60,870 nucleotides of DNA from Acidimicrobiia bacterium. GTDB taxonomy: Bacteria; Actinomycetota; Acidimicrobiia; Acidimicrobiales; Acidimicrobilacustridaceae. The position numbers and the translations under genes are program-made. The notes under the pieces are model-generated. The model was given only the letters and a program-made list of their open reading frames with translations, was not told where the DNA came from and made no database searches. Every line of letters begins with the position of its first letter. Positions within the stretch are counted from its first letter, which is position 1. The stretch covers positions 1 through 60,870 of the forward strand of contig JAFIEP010000014.1 of assembly GCA_020832495.1 (NCBI GenBank). The letters run 5' to 3'. Shown here piece after piece: positions 52,426 to 60,870 of the stretch.

Positions 52426-53097
52426 GTGGGGGGTCCGCTCGTGGGCGATAAGGAGTGGCGAGACGAGGTGGACGGGCGACTCGAGCTGCTCGCGTCGGTC
52501 CGGGGTGTCGATCGTCAGTCGTTCGAGGGTTGTTCGTCCGATTGGATCGAGCGAGTGGCCGCGGTGCAGGGGTTGGCGGAACTGCCGGCCCCGTCGCGTC
52601 GCCACACACAGGGGCCGCACGAGGCGTGGCCGAGACCTTCTGCCGAGGAGCTGGCGGCCTGGTCGGCCCGATCTCCGGCGTTCGCACGACTAGTTGCTGC
52701 GGCAGACGAGGCAGCAGACGAGACGCGAGCGCGCCACTGGGCGACGAGCCGACGACGCGCCGCCCAGTTGGCCGCTCGTCAGGCCGTGAGCGAGCGGCTC
52801 GACCGGCTCAGAGATGCCAGCGGGCGACGTCAGGTCGACGCGTATCGCGAGACGCTCGAGGAGGCGGTGGCCGCCCTCGTACTCGACGACGGAGGGGACC
52901 TGGTAGCTGCTGGTGACGTCGCCGAGTTGGCCGTGGTTGCCGCCATCGAAGCGGTCGAGGAGGCGACCCTCGCTTCGTGTTCTCCGTCACCGAGGACCAG
53001 CCGCAACCATGCGAAGACCCAGATGACGAGGTGGCGGCTGCCGTCGATGCCGTGCTGGTCCACGGCGCCACCGTGGAGATCGACGGGGACGACATGA
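52426..53097 (+). CDS. hypothetical protein with out-of-frame foreign C terminus
   Basis: 223 residues from GTG 52426 (SD AGGGAGG). Residues 1 to about 178 are helical, charged and Ala/Arg-rich (RARHWATSRRRAAQLAARQAVSERLDRL, AVAALVLDDGGDLVAAGDVAELAVVAAIEAVEEA) and look like a genuine protein. From 52960 on the DNA is a copy of a lipoprotein gene read in the wrong frame, so the last 45 or so residues are artificial. The original 3' end has been lost. I do not recognise the N-terminal part. Confidence 0.5.
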   Translation: MGGPLVGDKEWRDEVDGRLELLASVRGVDRQSFEGCSSDWIERVAAVQGLAELPAPSRRHTQGPHEAWPRPSAEELAAWSARSPAFARLVAAADEAADETRARHWATSRRRAAQLAARQAVSERLDRLRDASGRRQVDAYRETLEEAVAALVLDDGGDLVAAGDVAELAVVAAIEAVEEATLASCSPSPRTSRNHAKTQMTRWRLPSMPCWSTAPPWRSTGTT

Positions 53098-53150
53098 CCA
53101 TGTGGGCCGACGATGTCGGCCTCGGTCTGCGGGCTGCCGAGGAACGCTGA
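52960..53150 (+). pseudogene. truncated copy of lipoprotein gene (3' end only)
   Basis: 191 bases aligning gap-free with 46993-47183 at about 93% identity and including the stop codon. In its own frame it reads DPRFVFSVTEDQPQPC and DDMTMWADDVGLGLRAAEER. Differences from the intact gene are mostly conservative at protein level. No signal peptide or start remains. Confidence 0.85.
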
Positions 53151-53190
53151 CGACGTCGGTCCGAACCCGGAGCGCGTAGCGGCTGCCAGG

Positions 53191-56100
53191 TCAGCCCGGT
53201 CCGTGCTCCACGGAGCCGACGTCGCAGCCGGCGCCAGTGGGTCGGGGGGCGCCGCGTTGGTCGGTGTCGAGCGTGCCGTCGCACAGCCCGAGGGTCCCGA
53301 CGGGGATGTGGTCGAGCACCGGTGAGCCCTCGATCGCGACGTGGGTGTCGGTGGGCCCGCCGTTGGCTGCGAGTGGGCCCAGGAGCGGGTCGATGCCCTG
53401 GACGTCACCCGGGCCGGTGAGCTCACAGGTCGTGTCGAACACGACGTTGTACCCACCCGATGCGAGCGGGAACGTGCAGGCACCGAAGCCGATGGTGCCG
53501 GGGGCGATCACCGATCCGGCGACGGTCACGCCCGTAAGGCCGCTGGCGTGGACGATGTCCAGACCGTTGTTGTTGGCGATGGTCGATGCGTTGACGGTGA
53601 CCGACCCCGAGCTTCGGTGAATGGCGGCCCCGTAGAGGGAACGGTTGGTGCTCAGCGTGCTGTTCGTGATGAATGCGGTGCCACCAGCGACGAGGATGCC
53701 GCCGCCCTGGCCTTCGAAGGCGGCGTGTCGGTTGTGGGCGATGGTGGATGACAGCACGACGAGCTGTGCGCCCCCACTGACGTGGATGCCGGCTCCACGG
53801 GTGGACCTGCCGGTCATCTCGTTCCCGGCCACCGACACTTCCTCGATGGTGAGACGGCCACCGGTCAACCGGATGCCGGCACCCTGTGCGCCGTCCCCGT
53901 GCAGTCGTCCCCCGGTGACCGTCAGGTCTCGGAGGGTGACATCTCCGTTGTGCACGGTCAGCACGCGGTCGAGGCCGGCGGCGTCGATCACGGCACCGTT
54001 GCCGGCGACCGTGACGGTCTGGTGGATGTCGAGGTCGCCGGTGGCGTTGGCACCTTCCCCCGCTCCAGCAAGCGACAACGTCGGATGGACGCCTGGCTCG
54101 ATGGTGATGGTCGTGCCGGGAAGCGCGTTGGCGACGTCGATGGCAGCGCGCAGTGAGCAGGCACCGGCCGGGCCGGAGGCGTCCTGGCACACACCAGAGG
54201 CCGGATCGGCGGCGACGTCGTCGCCGCCGTGGTTGACGACGGCCATCGGGCCGACAGCTGGGAGCACTTCGACCGCCCCTGCCGTGCAGGTCCCCCCTTG
54301 GGGTCGAACCACGCCTCGTTGGTCCGTGGGGATGGTCCCATCGCACAGCCCCACGGTGCCTTCGGGTATGAGGTCTGCTGCGGGCGACCATGGTGCGGGC
54401 AGGTGGCTGAGTGTCGGACCGCCGTTGTCGCCGAGCGGACCCAGCACCACGGCGACGTGCTGGAGATCGTTCGTCGCGGCGAACCCACACGAGCTGTCGC
54501 CGGCCACGTTGTACCCACCGGACACCACGCTGCCGGCGCAGTCCGGGCCCGTGAGGTTCGACACTGCCGACCCTTCGACGGACACCGTTCCGGAGCGCTG
54601 ATGGAGGCCCGCCGCGCCGGTGGTGGCCGTGTTGTCGGCGATCGTCGACGCCGTGAGGTTGGCCGCGCCTCCGGCCACGAGGATGCCACCACCCTCGGCG
54701 CTGGCTCCCCCCGCGGCGTTGTTGCTGATGGTGGAGTTCACGACGGTGAGCGTGCCGGTCGAATAGATGCCGCCTCCGGATGCTGCGGCGATCGACAGGA
54801 CGTTGTCGCTGGTCGTGCTGCCGACGAGCGTCAACGTGCCCAGGTTGGCGATGCCGCCACCGTTGCCCGCCGCCGTGCCTGCGTTGCCCGTCACCGCGCT
54901 GTCGGTGAGGGTGAGTTGGGCGGGTTCGAGGATTCGGACGCCGGCGCCGTCCTGGCTCGTGAGGCCGCCGGTGATGGTGACCGCCTCGATGGCCACCTCA
55001 CCCTTTCGCACGTCCAGCGCACGGCCGACACCGTTCGCGTCGAGTGTCGTGCCGTTGCCCACGATGACGAGGTCGGAGACGACGACGAGGTTCCCCTCGA
55101 AGAAGCGGAAGGGGGTCGGTGTTGGCAAATCGACACCATTGAGGGTGATGGTGTCGACGTCTGGGTCTATGACAATGGTGGCGGGACCGGTGAGCCACGT
55201 GGTGGCGACGTCGAGGGCTGCTCGCAACGAGCACGCCCCGGCCGGCCCGGATGCGTCCTGGCAGGTGCCATTCCCGGGGTCGGCGGCGAGCGCATCGCCG
55301 CCGTGGGTGACGGTGAGCTCGAGCGACGGAGCGGGGTCCGGGCTGCTGCCCTCCGCCGAACCGATGTCGCAGGCACTGCCGTCGGGACGGGGCTGGCCTC
55401 GCTGGTCGGTGGCGATGCTGCCATCGCAGAGGTCGGGTGTGCCGACCGGGATGGCGTCGACGGCGGCTGAGTCGGCGAACGGTAGGAACGTGGCGCTGCT
55501 GCCGCCGTTGTCGGCAAGCGGGGCAAGGTTGGAGGACGCACCTTGGACGTCGCCGGCTTCGGTGGCACCGCACGTCGAGTCGGACACCAGGTTGTACCCA
55601 CCAGAGGTGATGTCGCCGGAGCAGTTCGCCGTCATCGGATTGTGGAGGATCGAACCGGCGATCGTCATGGAGCCGTCCTGCAGGTGAACCGCTGGACTCG
55701 TGCTGGTGCTCAGACCGTTGCTGGCGATGGTGCTACCGCGAATCGAGCTGGTCGCTGTCGCACCGCCCTGCTCGAGGCCGTTCCCGCCGCTGCTGCCGGC
55801 GTGGTTGGCGGTGATCGTGACATTGGTTGCTGTCAGGGTGCCGCCGTTGTAGATGCCGCCACCGCCGGCCGAGGAGCCCACCACTGCGTTGCCGTCGATG
55901 GTGCTGTTCTCGATGGTCAGGATACCGGCGTTGTGGATGCCGCCCCCTCGGCCGGCGCCTGCCCCGGTGACCGCCACGGTGAAGTTGTCGCGGATCGTTG
56001 CCTCGCTCAACGTCAGCTCGGCAGGAGCGTCGACCCGAATGCCGCCACCGAGGGCGTCGTCGCTGGTCGTCCGTCCGCCGGTGACGGTGAGGTCGTCGAT

Positions 56101-57579
56101 GGTGGATGTGCCTGCGTGGATGTGAAGGACGCGGTCGATGCGGTCGGCGTCAATGGTCGCACCGTTGCCCAGGAGGGTGAGGCCACTGCGGACGTCGAGG
56201 TCGCCAGTGGCATTGTCGTCTTCAAGCCTGCCGGGCCGACTGAGCGTGATGGTCTCGACGGTGGGGTCGACGACGATCGTGTTGATGTGGGGGTTGAGGT
56301 TGGCCACGTCGATGGCCGCCCGCAGCGAGCAGGCGTCGGGTGGACCAGAGGCGTCCTGACAGACGCCGGTGGTTGGGTCAGCGGCGACGTCGTCCCCGCC
56401 GTGGTTGACGACGATGGTCGAGTCCGCCAAGTCGAACGCCTCATGGGCGCCGATGTCGCAGGCGGACGCTCGAGGGCGACTGGCGAGGTGCTGGTCGACG
56501 CTGCCGACCCCTTCGCCACAGGTGGCGATGCCTTCGGGCACGGCGTTTCGCAAGGGGGAATCGGCGATCGGCGGGAGCACCCGGGTGGGTCCACCGTGGA
56601 AACTGAGGGGGGCGAGCGCCGCAGCGATGCCAGGCTGGTCGCCCGTGGCTGTGTCGGTGAGGCAGGTGCCGTCGCTGTCGGCGTTGTAGCCGATCGAGAT
56701 GACGGCGCCAGCACAGTCGCCGCCGTTGTTCTCGACGATGGCGGTGGTGGTGATCTCGGCGGGCCCTGAGAGACCGCCGGTGACTCCGCTGTTGTGGGCG
56801 ATGGTGGACCATCGGATGGCGGCGGGTTGGCTCGTGAGGATGCCGCCGCTACCACCGATGGAGTCGGCTCGGTTGTGCGCGATCGTGGAGTGCTGGATCT
56901 GGAGTGGTCCGTTGGTCCGGATGGCACCGGCGACGCCGCCGCGGTTGTCGACGATGGCGGTGGCCAGGAGGTTGACGCCGCCCGTGTTGGCATGGATGGC
57001 AGCGCCGCCGACCATGGCGGTGTTGGAGTGGATCTCTATGCCGATGCCCAGCAGTTCGGCAGCGTTCCCGACACGGATGGCTCCGCCACCGACGGCGGCG
57101 CCCCCGGTGAGGGTGGGACCCACGAGGGTGAGGCGTCCGCTGTGGACGTCGAAGACGCGGTCGAGTCCGTTGGCGTCGATGGTGGCATCGCCGGTGATGG
57201 TGAGGGCGTGGCGGATGTCGAGGTCGCCGGTGGCGGCGTGGTTGTCGTCCGCCCCGGGAATGGCGAGCGTGTAGGTAGCACCGTCGGAGAGCACGATGGT
57301 GTCGGCATGCGGGTGCAGGTTCGCTTCCTGGATGGCGGCACGCAGTGTGCAGCCTCCGGCGGTGGACGTACAGACACCGTCTCCGGGGGTTGCAGCCGGC
57401 GCATCGACGGTGGAGTCGACGACGAAGGTCACAGCGTCGGGGTCCTGGCAGCCGGCCAGCAGCCACAGGCCGGTGGCGAGGATCGTCAAGCGGAGCCACG
57501 ACCTCGCCCGCTGGTCGATCACCGACACTCCCCGACGCAGGCCGACCGGGCGGAACAGCGGAGCAGAGCTGTCGTTCAT
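53191..57579 (-). CDS. giant lipoprotein with four CSLREA-type beta-helix modules
   Basis: 1462 residues from ATG 57579; an upstream in-frame start would precede the signal. A basic start and the lipobox LWLLAGC (Cys about 46) mark it as a surface lipoprotein. Four modules of about 350 residues each begin with a D-G-V/T-C...C-S/T-L-R-A-A-I signature at about residues 72, 420, 785 and 1142. Each continues as right-handed beta-helix-like repeats (DLDI, GGGI, STI, NHA and similar) and closes with DQRG-x-PRP...CDIGA-type (choice-of-anchor Q-like) ends. Likely an adhesin or polysaccharide-binding protein. The modules' mutual similarity implies internal duplication. Confidence 0.88.
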   Translation of the reverse strand: MNDSSAPLFRPVGLRRGVSVIDQRARSWLRLTILATGLWLLAGCQDPDAVTFVVDSTVDAPAATPGDGVCTSTAGGCTLRAAIQEANLHPHADTIVLSDGATYTLAIPGADDNHAATGDLDIRHALTITGDATIDANGLDRVFDVHSGRLTLVGPTLTGGAAVGGGAIRVGNAAELLGIGIEIHSNTAMVGGAAIHANTGGVNLLATAIVDNRGGVAGAIRTNGPLQIQHSTIAHNRADSIGGSGGILTSQPAAIRWSTIAHNSGVTGGLSGPAEITTTAIVENNGGDCAGAVISIGYNADSDGTCLTDTATGDQPGIAAALAPLSFHGGPTRVLPPIADSPLRNAVPEGIATCGEGVGSVDQHLASRPRASACDIGAHEAFDLADSTIVVNHGGDDVAADPTTGVCQDASGPPDACSLRAAIDVANLNPHINTIVVDPTVETITLSRPGRLEDDNATGDLDVRSGLTLLGNGATIDADRIDRVLHIHAGTSTIDDLTVTGGRTTSDDALGGGIRVDAPAELTLSEATIRDNFTVAVTGAGAGRGGGIHNAGILTIENSTIDGNAVVGSSAGGGGIYNGGTLTATNVTITANHAGSSGGNGLEQGGATATSSIRGSTIASNGLSTSTSPAVHLQDGSMTIAGSILHNPMTANCSGDITSGGYNLVSDSTCGATEAGDVQGASSNLAPLADNGGSSATFLPFADSAAVDAIPVGTPDLCDGSIATDQRGQPRPDGSACDIGSAEGSSPDPAPSLELTVTHGGDALAADPGNGTCQDASGPAGACSLRAALDVATTWLTGPATIVIDPDVDTITLNGVDLPTPTPFRFFEGNLVVVSDLVIVGNGTTLDANGVGRALDVRKGEVAIEAVTITGGLTSQDGAGVRILEPAQLTLTDSAVTGNAGTAAGNGGGIANLGTLTLVGSTTSDNVLSIAAASGGGIYSTGTLTVVNSTISNNAAGGASAEGGGILVAGGAANLTASTIADNTATTGAAGLHQRSGTVSVEGSAVSNLTGPDCAGSVVSGGYNVAGDSSCGFAATNDLQHVAVVLGPLGDNGGPTLSHLPAPWSPAADLIPEGTVGLCDGTIPTDQRGVVRPQGGTCTAGAVEVLPAVGPMAVVNHGGDDVAADPASGVCQDASGPAGACSLRAAIDVANALPGTTITIEPGVHPTLSLAGAGEGANATGDLDIHQTVTVAGNGAVIDAAGLDRVLTVHNGDVTLRDLTVTGGRLHGDGAQGAGIRLTGGRLTIEEVSVAGNEMTGRSTRGAGIHVSGGAQLVVLSSTIAHNRHAAFEGQGGGILVAGGTAFITNSTLSTNRSLYGAAIHRSSGSVTVNASTIANNNGLDIVHASGLTGVTVAGSVIAPGTIGFGACTFPLASGGYNVVFDTTCELTGPGDVQGIDPLLGPLAANGGPTDTHVAIEGSPVLDHIPVGTLGLCDGTLDTDQRGAPRPTGAGCDVGSVEHGPG

Positions 57580-57953
57580 GGCCGTGACCCCCGTCGGCAC
57601 CCCGAGACAGCCAGCATTCGCCAGTGTCGAGCCCTTCGATGTTAGTCGGAGTGCCGCCGTCGTGCTTCTGGAGCGCTTCGGGGGTTCGTACCCGAGGTCC
57701 AGGATGGTCGAGTCGTGATCCGGGGCGGAAGGGGCGGGGCCGTCGCTCAGTGCGCACGTACGGCGGCCACCCCTCGACAAGCCGTCGCGCCTCTCCCGAC
57801 CCGTCGTCGCGCCCCCATGAACTTGCTCACGACGTACGCCGTGGCGTCGTCACGGGTGACTCACATCGTGGCTACCAGTCGGGACGAAGGTCCTGTCTGG
57901 CGCCAGCCTTCGCCCCTACAGTCGACATGCGGGGTCATCAATGATCGACTCCG

Positions 57954-58346
57954 GTCATCCGGAGCACCCTCGAGGCGGTGGTCGACCGCTACCCGGCGGT
58001 GACGTTGCAGGAGACGGACGGCTTCGTGAGCGGCGTGGCCGGTCAGGTCAACGCGCTGCTCCACATCGTGTACGGCCTGTAGGCCATTTCGATCGTCATC
58101 GCGGTGATCTGCATCGCCAACACGATCTCGCTGTCGGTGCACGAGCGGACCCGCGAGCTGGGCCTGCTCCGAGCCGTCGGCATGACCCGGGCGTTGTCCA
58201 CCCAGGGCCTCGAGGCCTTGGCCTTGCCGGTGGGCGAACTGTTGGTGCTGGTCGTGCTCGGTGGTCTGGTGGGCGTCATCGCCGCCCTACGCCCGGCGTG
58301 GCGGGCCGGCCGCCTCGACGTGGTGCGGGCCATCGCCACCGAGTGA
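57954..58346 (+). pseudogene. FtsX-like ABC permease C-terminal remnant
   Basis: Reading from 57954: VIRSTLEAVVDRYPAVTLQE ... VNALLHIVYGL, then a TAG (58080-58082), then AISIVIAVICIANTISLSVHERTRELGLLRAVGMTR, a junction, LPVGELLVLVVLGGLVGVIAALRPAWRAGRLDVVRAIATE and a stop. This is the end of a MacB/FtsX-type permease with an in-frame stop where a leucine is usual. The helix between the two halves is missing, as is the large N-terminal part. Nothing recognisable lies in 57581-57953. Confidence 0.85.
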
Positions 58347-58379
58347 CGGTGTGACGTGGTTGGCTTGCCGACTCGTGGG

Positions 58380-58475
58380 TGACGACAGCGCTCGGATCGC
58401 GACGTCGGCGTGGTCATTGGCGAGTGGCTCGAGGTGTTCGGGATCGCTGGTGAGCGCGACGCCGCTGACCTGCAC
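58380..58475 (-). pseudogene. possible PIN-domain C-terminal fragment
   Basis: In the minus-strand frame this reads QVSGVALTSDPEHLEPLANDHADVAIRAL, resembling the last strand and helix of VapC-type PIN domains (V-x-T-S-D-P-x-x-L). No upstream catalytic half is in frame. Low-confidence remnant. Confidence 0.4.
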
Positions 58476-58601
58476 GCGATCTGGGCCGGCGAACGCCCGT
58501 TGACGGGGGACCGGCTCGTCCGCCGCCGAGAATCGGCGCCCGGTGATCGAGTCCGTGACAGCCGCGGTAGCGGCCCCAGCTCGAGAACTGCGTGGCGCTT
58601 C

Positions 58602-59243
58602 TCAGAACCAGTCACTTCGCTCCGGTCCGCTCCGACTCGAGCCGACCGTGGCAAGACCCGACGCGATGGGGAGCACCACCAGGGCAGCCACCGGGGACAC
58701 CAGCGCGACCACGATCGCCAGCACCACTGCGATGAGGCTCACCCCCCAGTCCACTACGAGCCAACGGAACGTGCTTGCCGGCAGCGGGCGCCCCCATGCG
58801 TTCACCTGGTTGGCGCGCACCACGAACAACAGCCACACAGCAGACAGCACAAGGAACAGCCCGAGGAACGGCAGCACCGCAGCACGCTCGTCTGGGTGCT
58901 CGCCGACCAGGCTGGTCGGCAACGGAACGAGCACCACCCCGGCGAGACCGACGATGTTGATGGCGATCATGCCGGCCTCGATGCGATCCAGCGTTGCGAA
59001 GACCTTGTGGTGGAGCCACCAGATGTTCGCAACGAGCCCGAACGCCAACGCGAACGCGATGAGGCTCGGCACGAGATCCCGCCACATCGAACTGAGCTCG
59101 TCGGCCGGGACGCCGGGTGCGATCAGGTTGAGCACCAGCAACGTCAGCGCGATAGCGAAGACGCCGTCGGAGAGGTTGGCGATCCGACCGAACTCGATCG
59201 AGTCTCGGTCGTAGCTCCGAGCTACCGCTGCCGGGGTCGCCAC
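58602..59243 (-). CDS. TMEM175-family membrane protein
   Basis: 213 residues with six hydrophobic helices. RIANLSDGVFAIALTLLVLNL (about 20-40) matches the TMEM175 pore motif FSDGVFAIAxTLLVLEI, with the usual F replaced by L. Bacterial members are potassium channels lacking a GYG filter. WWLHHKVFATLDR (about 75-87) is the conserved helix-3 end. It is flanked by gene remnants on both sides but appears intact. Confidence 0.9.
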   Translation of the reverse strand: MATPAAVARSYDRDSIEFGRIANLSDGVFAIALTLLVLNLIAPGVPADELSSMWRDLVPSLIAFALAFGLVANIWWLHHKVFATLDRIEAGMIAINIVGLAGVVLVPLPTSLVGEHPDERAAVLPFLGLFLVLSAVWLLFVVRANQVNAWGRPLPASTFRWLVVDWGVSLIAVVLAIVVALVSPVAALVVLPIASGLATVGSSRSGPERSDWF

Positions 59244-59330
59244 AACGTCACACTATGCCGGGACCCGGCGCGGAGCACGTGTGGGAAACCGTGTAGCGGC
59301 GGACGGTCGTCACCTTTGGGGCACCCAGCC

Positions 59331-59612
59331 GGCACGGTGAGCCTTCCGTTCCTTTCGTCGGGCTGGCTGAAGCCCTGGTGCTGGCTGCGGTGCGCCGAAG
59401 CGGTGTGCCGATGCAGCGCATCGAGTACGGGGCCGACGGGTACCCGGAGCTGATTCGAGTTCCTGCCTACCGGAACGCCGACGTCCTGCGTGTCACATCC
59501 CGACGGGCTGCCTGACCTCTTGCTGGATCGGAGCCTCGGCCGGGTCAAGGTCCCCGCATCTTGCGCGCTGCCGACCTGCGTCTCGTCACGCTCGCCGAGC
59601 ACTACGGCTGAT
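59331..59612 (+). pseudogene. decayed DUF433 antitoxin / PIN-like toxin pair
   Basis: Positions 59331-59514 read GEPSVPFVGLAEALVLAAVRRSGVPMQRI, then after an apparent deletion EYGADGYPELIRVPAYRNAD and stop. This is the DUF433 (VapB45-like) pattern. Positions 59508-59611 read LPDLLLDRSLGRVKVP, a one-base shift, RILRAADLRLVTLAEHYG and stop, the start of a PIN-like (VapC45-type) protein. Both genes are truncated and frameshifted. Confidence 0.65.
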
Positions 59613-59790
59613 GGCCGACACCGTGGTTGCTGGTGGCCAGCGTGCAACCGGAGAGGCAGGACTCCTGGTCCGTCAAGCGCCAGTCGTCGTCGTCAGCGGG
59701 CACCCCTATCGCATGGCTGCGCAAGCGGAAGCCGCGTGCTGTGACGCCCAACGGACAGCCCGAGCCGGCTGATGACCCGTGTTTCCCCAG

Positions 59791-59934
59791 CTCAGCGCCC
59801 CTGCGCCTCAGATGTCGTCGTTCTGTCCGGGGGTCGTGCGTGAGTTGGACACTCGCGCGGAATCGCTGGTTGACCCGGGCAAACGGGTGTCCGCCTGTGG
59901 CCGCCATGACCGGGGCTGGGCCGTCCCCTGACGG
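59791..59934. repeat. 144-bp imperfect direct repeat, left copy
   Basis: It begins CTCAGCGCCCCTGC and ends CTGACGG, aligning gap-free to 60725-60868. The ends are well conserved and the middle is diverged; by eye about three quarters identical. With the right copy it brackets the MNT-HEPN module. Apart from this and the DUF433/PIN remnant, 59244-59972 holds nothing recognisable. Confidence 0.8.
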
Positions 59935-59972
59935 CCCAGAAACGGTCCGAGAACGAAGCGCCTCACCATCAG

Positions 59973-60344
59973 CTACGCGCCATCAGCATTGTCGGACTCA
60001 GGATCTGTCTCCAGTGTCTGCAGCGCAGCCTGAAGCTGATCGACGAACTTGGGGAGCACATCGCGGGCGGTGGTGTGAAGGATCTCGAGATCGATCGACC
60101 AGTAGCCATGAATGATCCTGTTTCGGAGCCGAGCTGGACGTGCCCACGGGATCTCAGGGAACCTGTTCCTGACCGCCTCGTCCAGCTGGGCTGCGGCCTC
60201 ACCGAGCACGGTGAAGTTCCACAGCAACGCGTCGCGCCGTTGCCGGTCCGATTCGAGTTCGCTCAGGTCCACACCGGAGACGAGGACCTGGGCCTGTTCG
60301 GCCGCCTCGATCATCTCGCCGAGCAGCAGGAGATCACGCTGCAT
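59973..60344 (-). CDS. HEPN-domain toxin (HepT-like)
   Basis: 123 residues from ATG 60344, overlapping the 3' end of the nucleotidyltransferase gene by 11 bases. It is all-helical with the HEPN RNase motif RX4H in LRNRIIHGYWSID (about 79-91). The motif extends to RX4HxY, whose tyrosine is the residue AMPylated by the partner antitoxin in characterised systems. The ALLWNFTVLGEAAAQL segment (about 41-56) is the conserved second helix. Confidence 0.9.
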   Translation of the reverse strand: MQRDLLLLGEMIEAAEQAQVLVSGVDLSELESDRQRRDALLWNFTVLGEAAAQLDEAVRNRFPEIPWARPARLRNRIIHGYWSIDLEILHTTARDVLPKFVDQLQAALQTLETDPESDNADGA

Positions 60345-60633
60345 AGAGGGGCTGAGCCTCGGCCAGGACCGCGTCACGCAGCCGTGCGTGTAGTGCCCTG
60401 CGCGAGACCAGGTCGACCTTCCGCCCCAGCGCTTCGGAGAGTTCGTCGGCCAGCGACTCGATCTCCCAGCCAAGCCTGGCGCCGGGGGCCAGCTCGTACA
60501 GGACGTCGACATCGCTGTCGGGTCGGGCCTCGCCCCGGCTGGCCGACCCGAAGACCTCGAGGCGCGCCACGCCGTAGCGGTGGCAGATCTGCCCGACGCG
60601 ATCGAGGTCCACGTCCATCCCTGCAATCGTCAC
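60334..60633 (-). CDS. MNT-type minimal nucleotidyltransferase antitoxin (MntA-like)
   Basis: 99 residues, the usual size. The catalytic motif GSx10DxD is visible as FGSASRGEARPDSDVDVL (about 28-45). In known pairs MntA inactivates HepT by transferring AMP to its tyrosine. Gene order (antitoxin first, overlapping) is standard. The pair is bracketed by 144-bp direct repeats. Confidence 0.9.
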   Translation of the reverse strand: MTIAGMDVDLDRVGQICHRYGVARLEVFGSASRGEARPDSDVDVLYELAPGARLGWEIESLADELSEALGRKVDLVSRRALHARLRDAVLAEAQPLYAA

Positions 60634-60724
60634 GGACCAAGTCTACGACAGCACCCAAGCACACGACCTTCCGATACCCGTCCGCCGATCAACGATTCCA
60701 CGAGTCGGACGCGAGACGTCGACC

Positions 60725-60868
60725 CTCAGCGCCCCTGCACCTCAAATGTCGTAGATCTGTCCGGGCGGTCTGCGTGACCTGCGGGTTCGCGTGGACTTGG
60801 GGCCTGACCTGCGGAAACAGGTGTCCGCCAGCGACCGCCATGTACCGGGGTGGGCCGTGCTCTGACGG
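60725..60868. repeat. 144-bp imperfect direct repeat, right copy
   Basis: The partner of 59791-59934, ending two bases before the window edge, so it may extend further. It may represent the scar or boundary of a mobile toxin-antitoxin cassette. Confidence 0.8.
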
Positions 60869-60870
60869 AC

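Overview
The window is about 70% GC. Its 13E12/DUF222-type HNH gene, SLH-domain surface proteins, leaderless-looking promoters, VapBC pairs and BMP-type transporter point to an actinobacterium. I would guess class Acidimicrobiia, but that is inference: there is no rRNA or ribosomal marker in the window. I see no tRNA, rRNA or CRISPR array.

Left end (1-7.5 kb): a cobalamin-uptake locus. Two cobalamin riboswitches lie back to back in one intergenic region. The minus-strand one precedes a large surface protein (partial, runs off the window) with a DUF4430-like beta domain, an alpha/alpha-toroid repeat region and SLH anchors. The plus-strand one precedes a second DUF4430-like surface protein and a translationally coupled ECF transporter (T, fused A-A', S).

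7.6-15.6 kb: a flavodoxin, then a TetR-controlled operon (amidohydrolase, COQ4-like protein, PhyH dioxygenase, P450) that looks like an uncharacterised catabolic pathway; then cytidine deaminase, an NDH-2-like flavoprotein and a DoxX-like protein. 16-17.3 kb: a VapBC pair and wrecked recombinase and IS3 transposase pieces. 17.4-26.6 kb: envelope proteins, namely a PBP4-type D,D-carboxypeptidase lipoprotein, a GxGYxYP protein and three tandem paralogous beta-propeller proteins with three different N-terminal anchoring regions.

26.7-33 kb: alpha/beta hydrolase divergent from TetR, a pyridoxamine-oxidase-like protein, MerR plus a SulP transporter, a frameshifted zinc-ribbon gene and an alkylsulfatase-like MBL hydrolase. 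33.2-42.6 kb: one long operon of GntR, a BMP-type nucleoside-class ABC transporter, an alpha/beta hydrolase, a triad-less isochorismatase homologue, a biuret-hydrolase-like enzyme and allophanate hydrolase. Together these look like an import-and-degrade system for biuret or a related ureide.

42.7-47.6 kb: DM13 protein, small lipoproteins, an acyltransferase and an HSL-type esterase. 47.9-53.2 kb: a recombinogenic patch with an HNH gene, hipBA with three evenly spaced operators, an 88-bp direct repeat flanking hipBA, and a 191-bp duplicated lipoprotein tail. 53.2-57.6 kb: a 1462-residue lipoprotein built from four CSLREA-type modules. 57.9-60.9 kb: a gene graveyard (FtsX, PIN and DUF433/PIN-like remnants) surrounding TMEM175 and an intact MNT-HEPN toxin-antitoxin module flanked by a 144-bp direct repeat.
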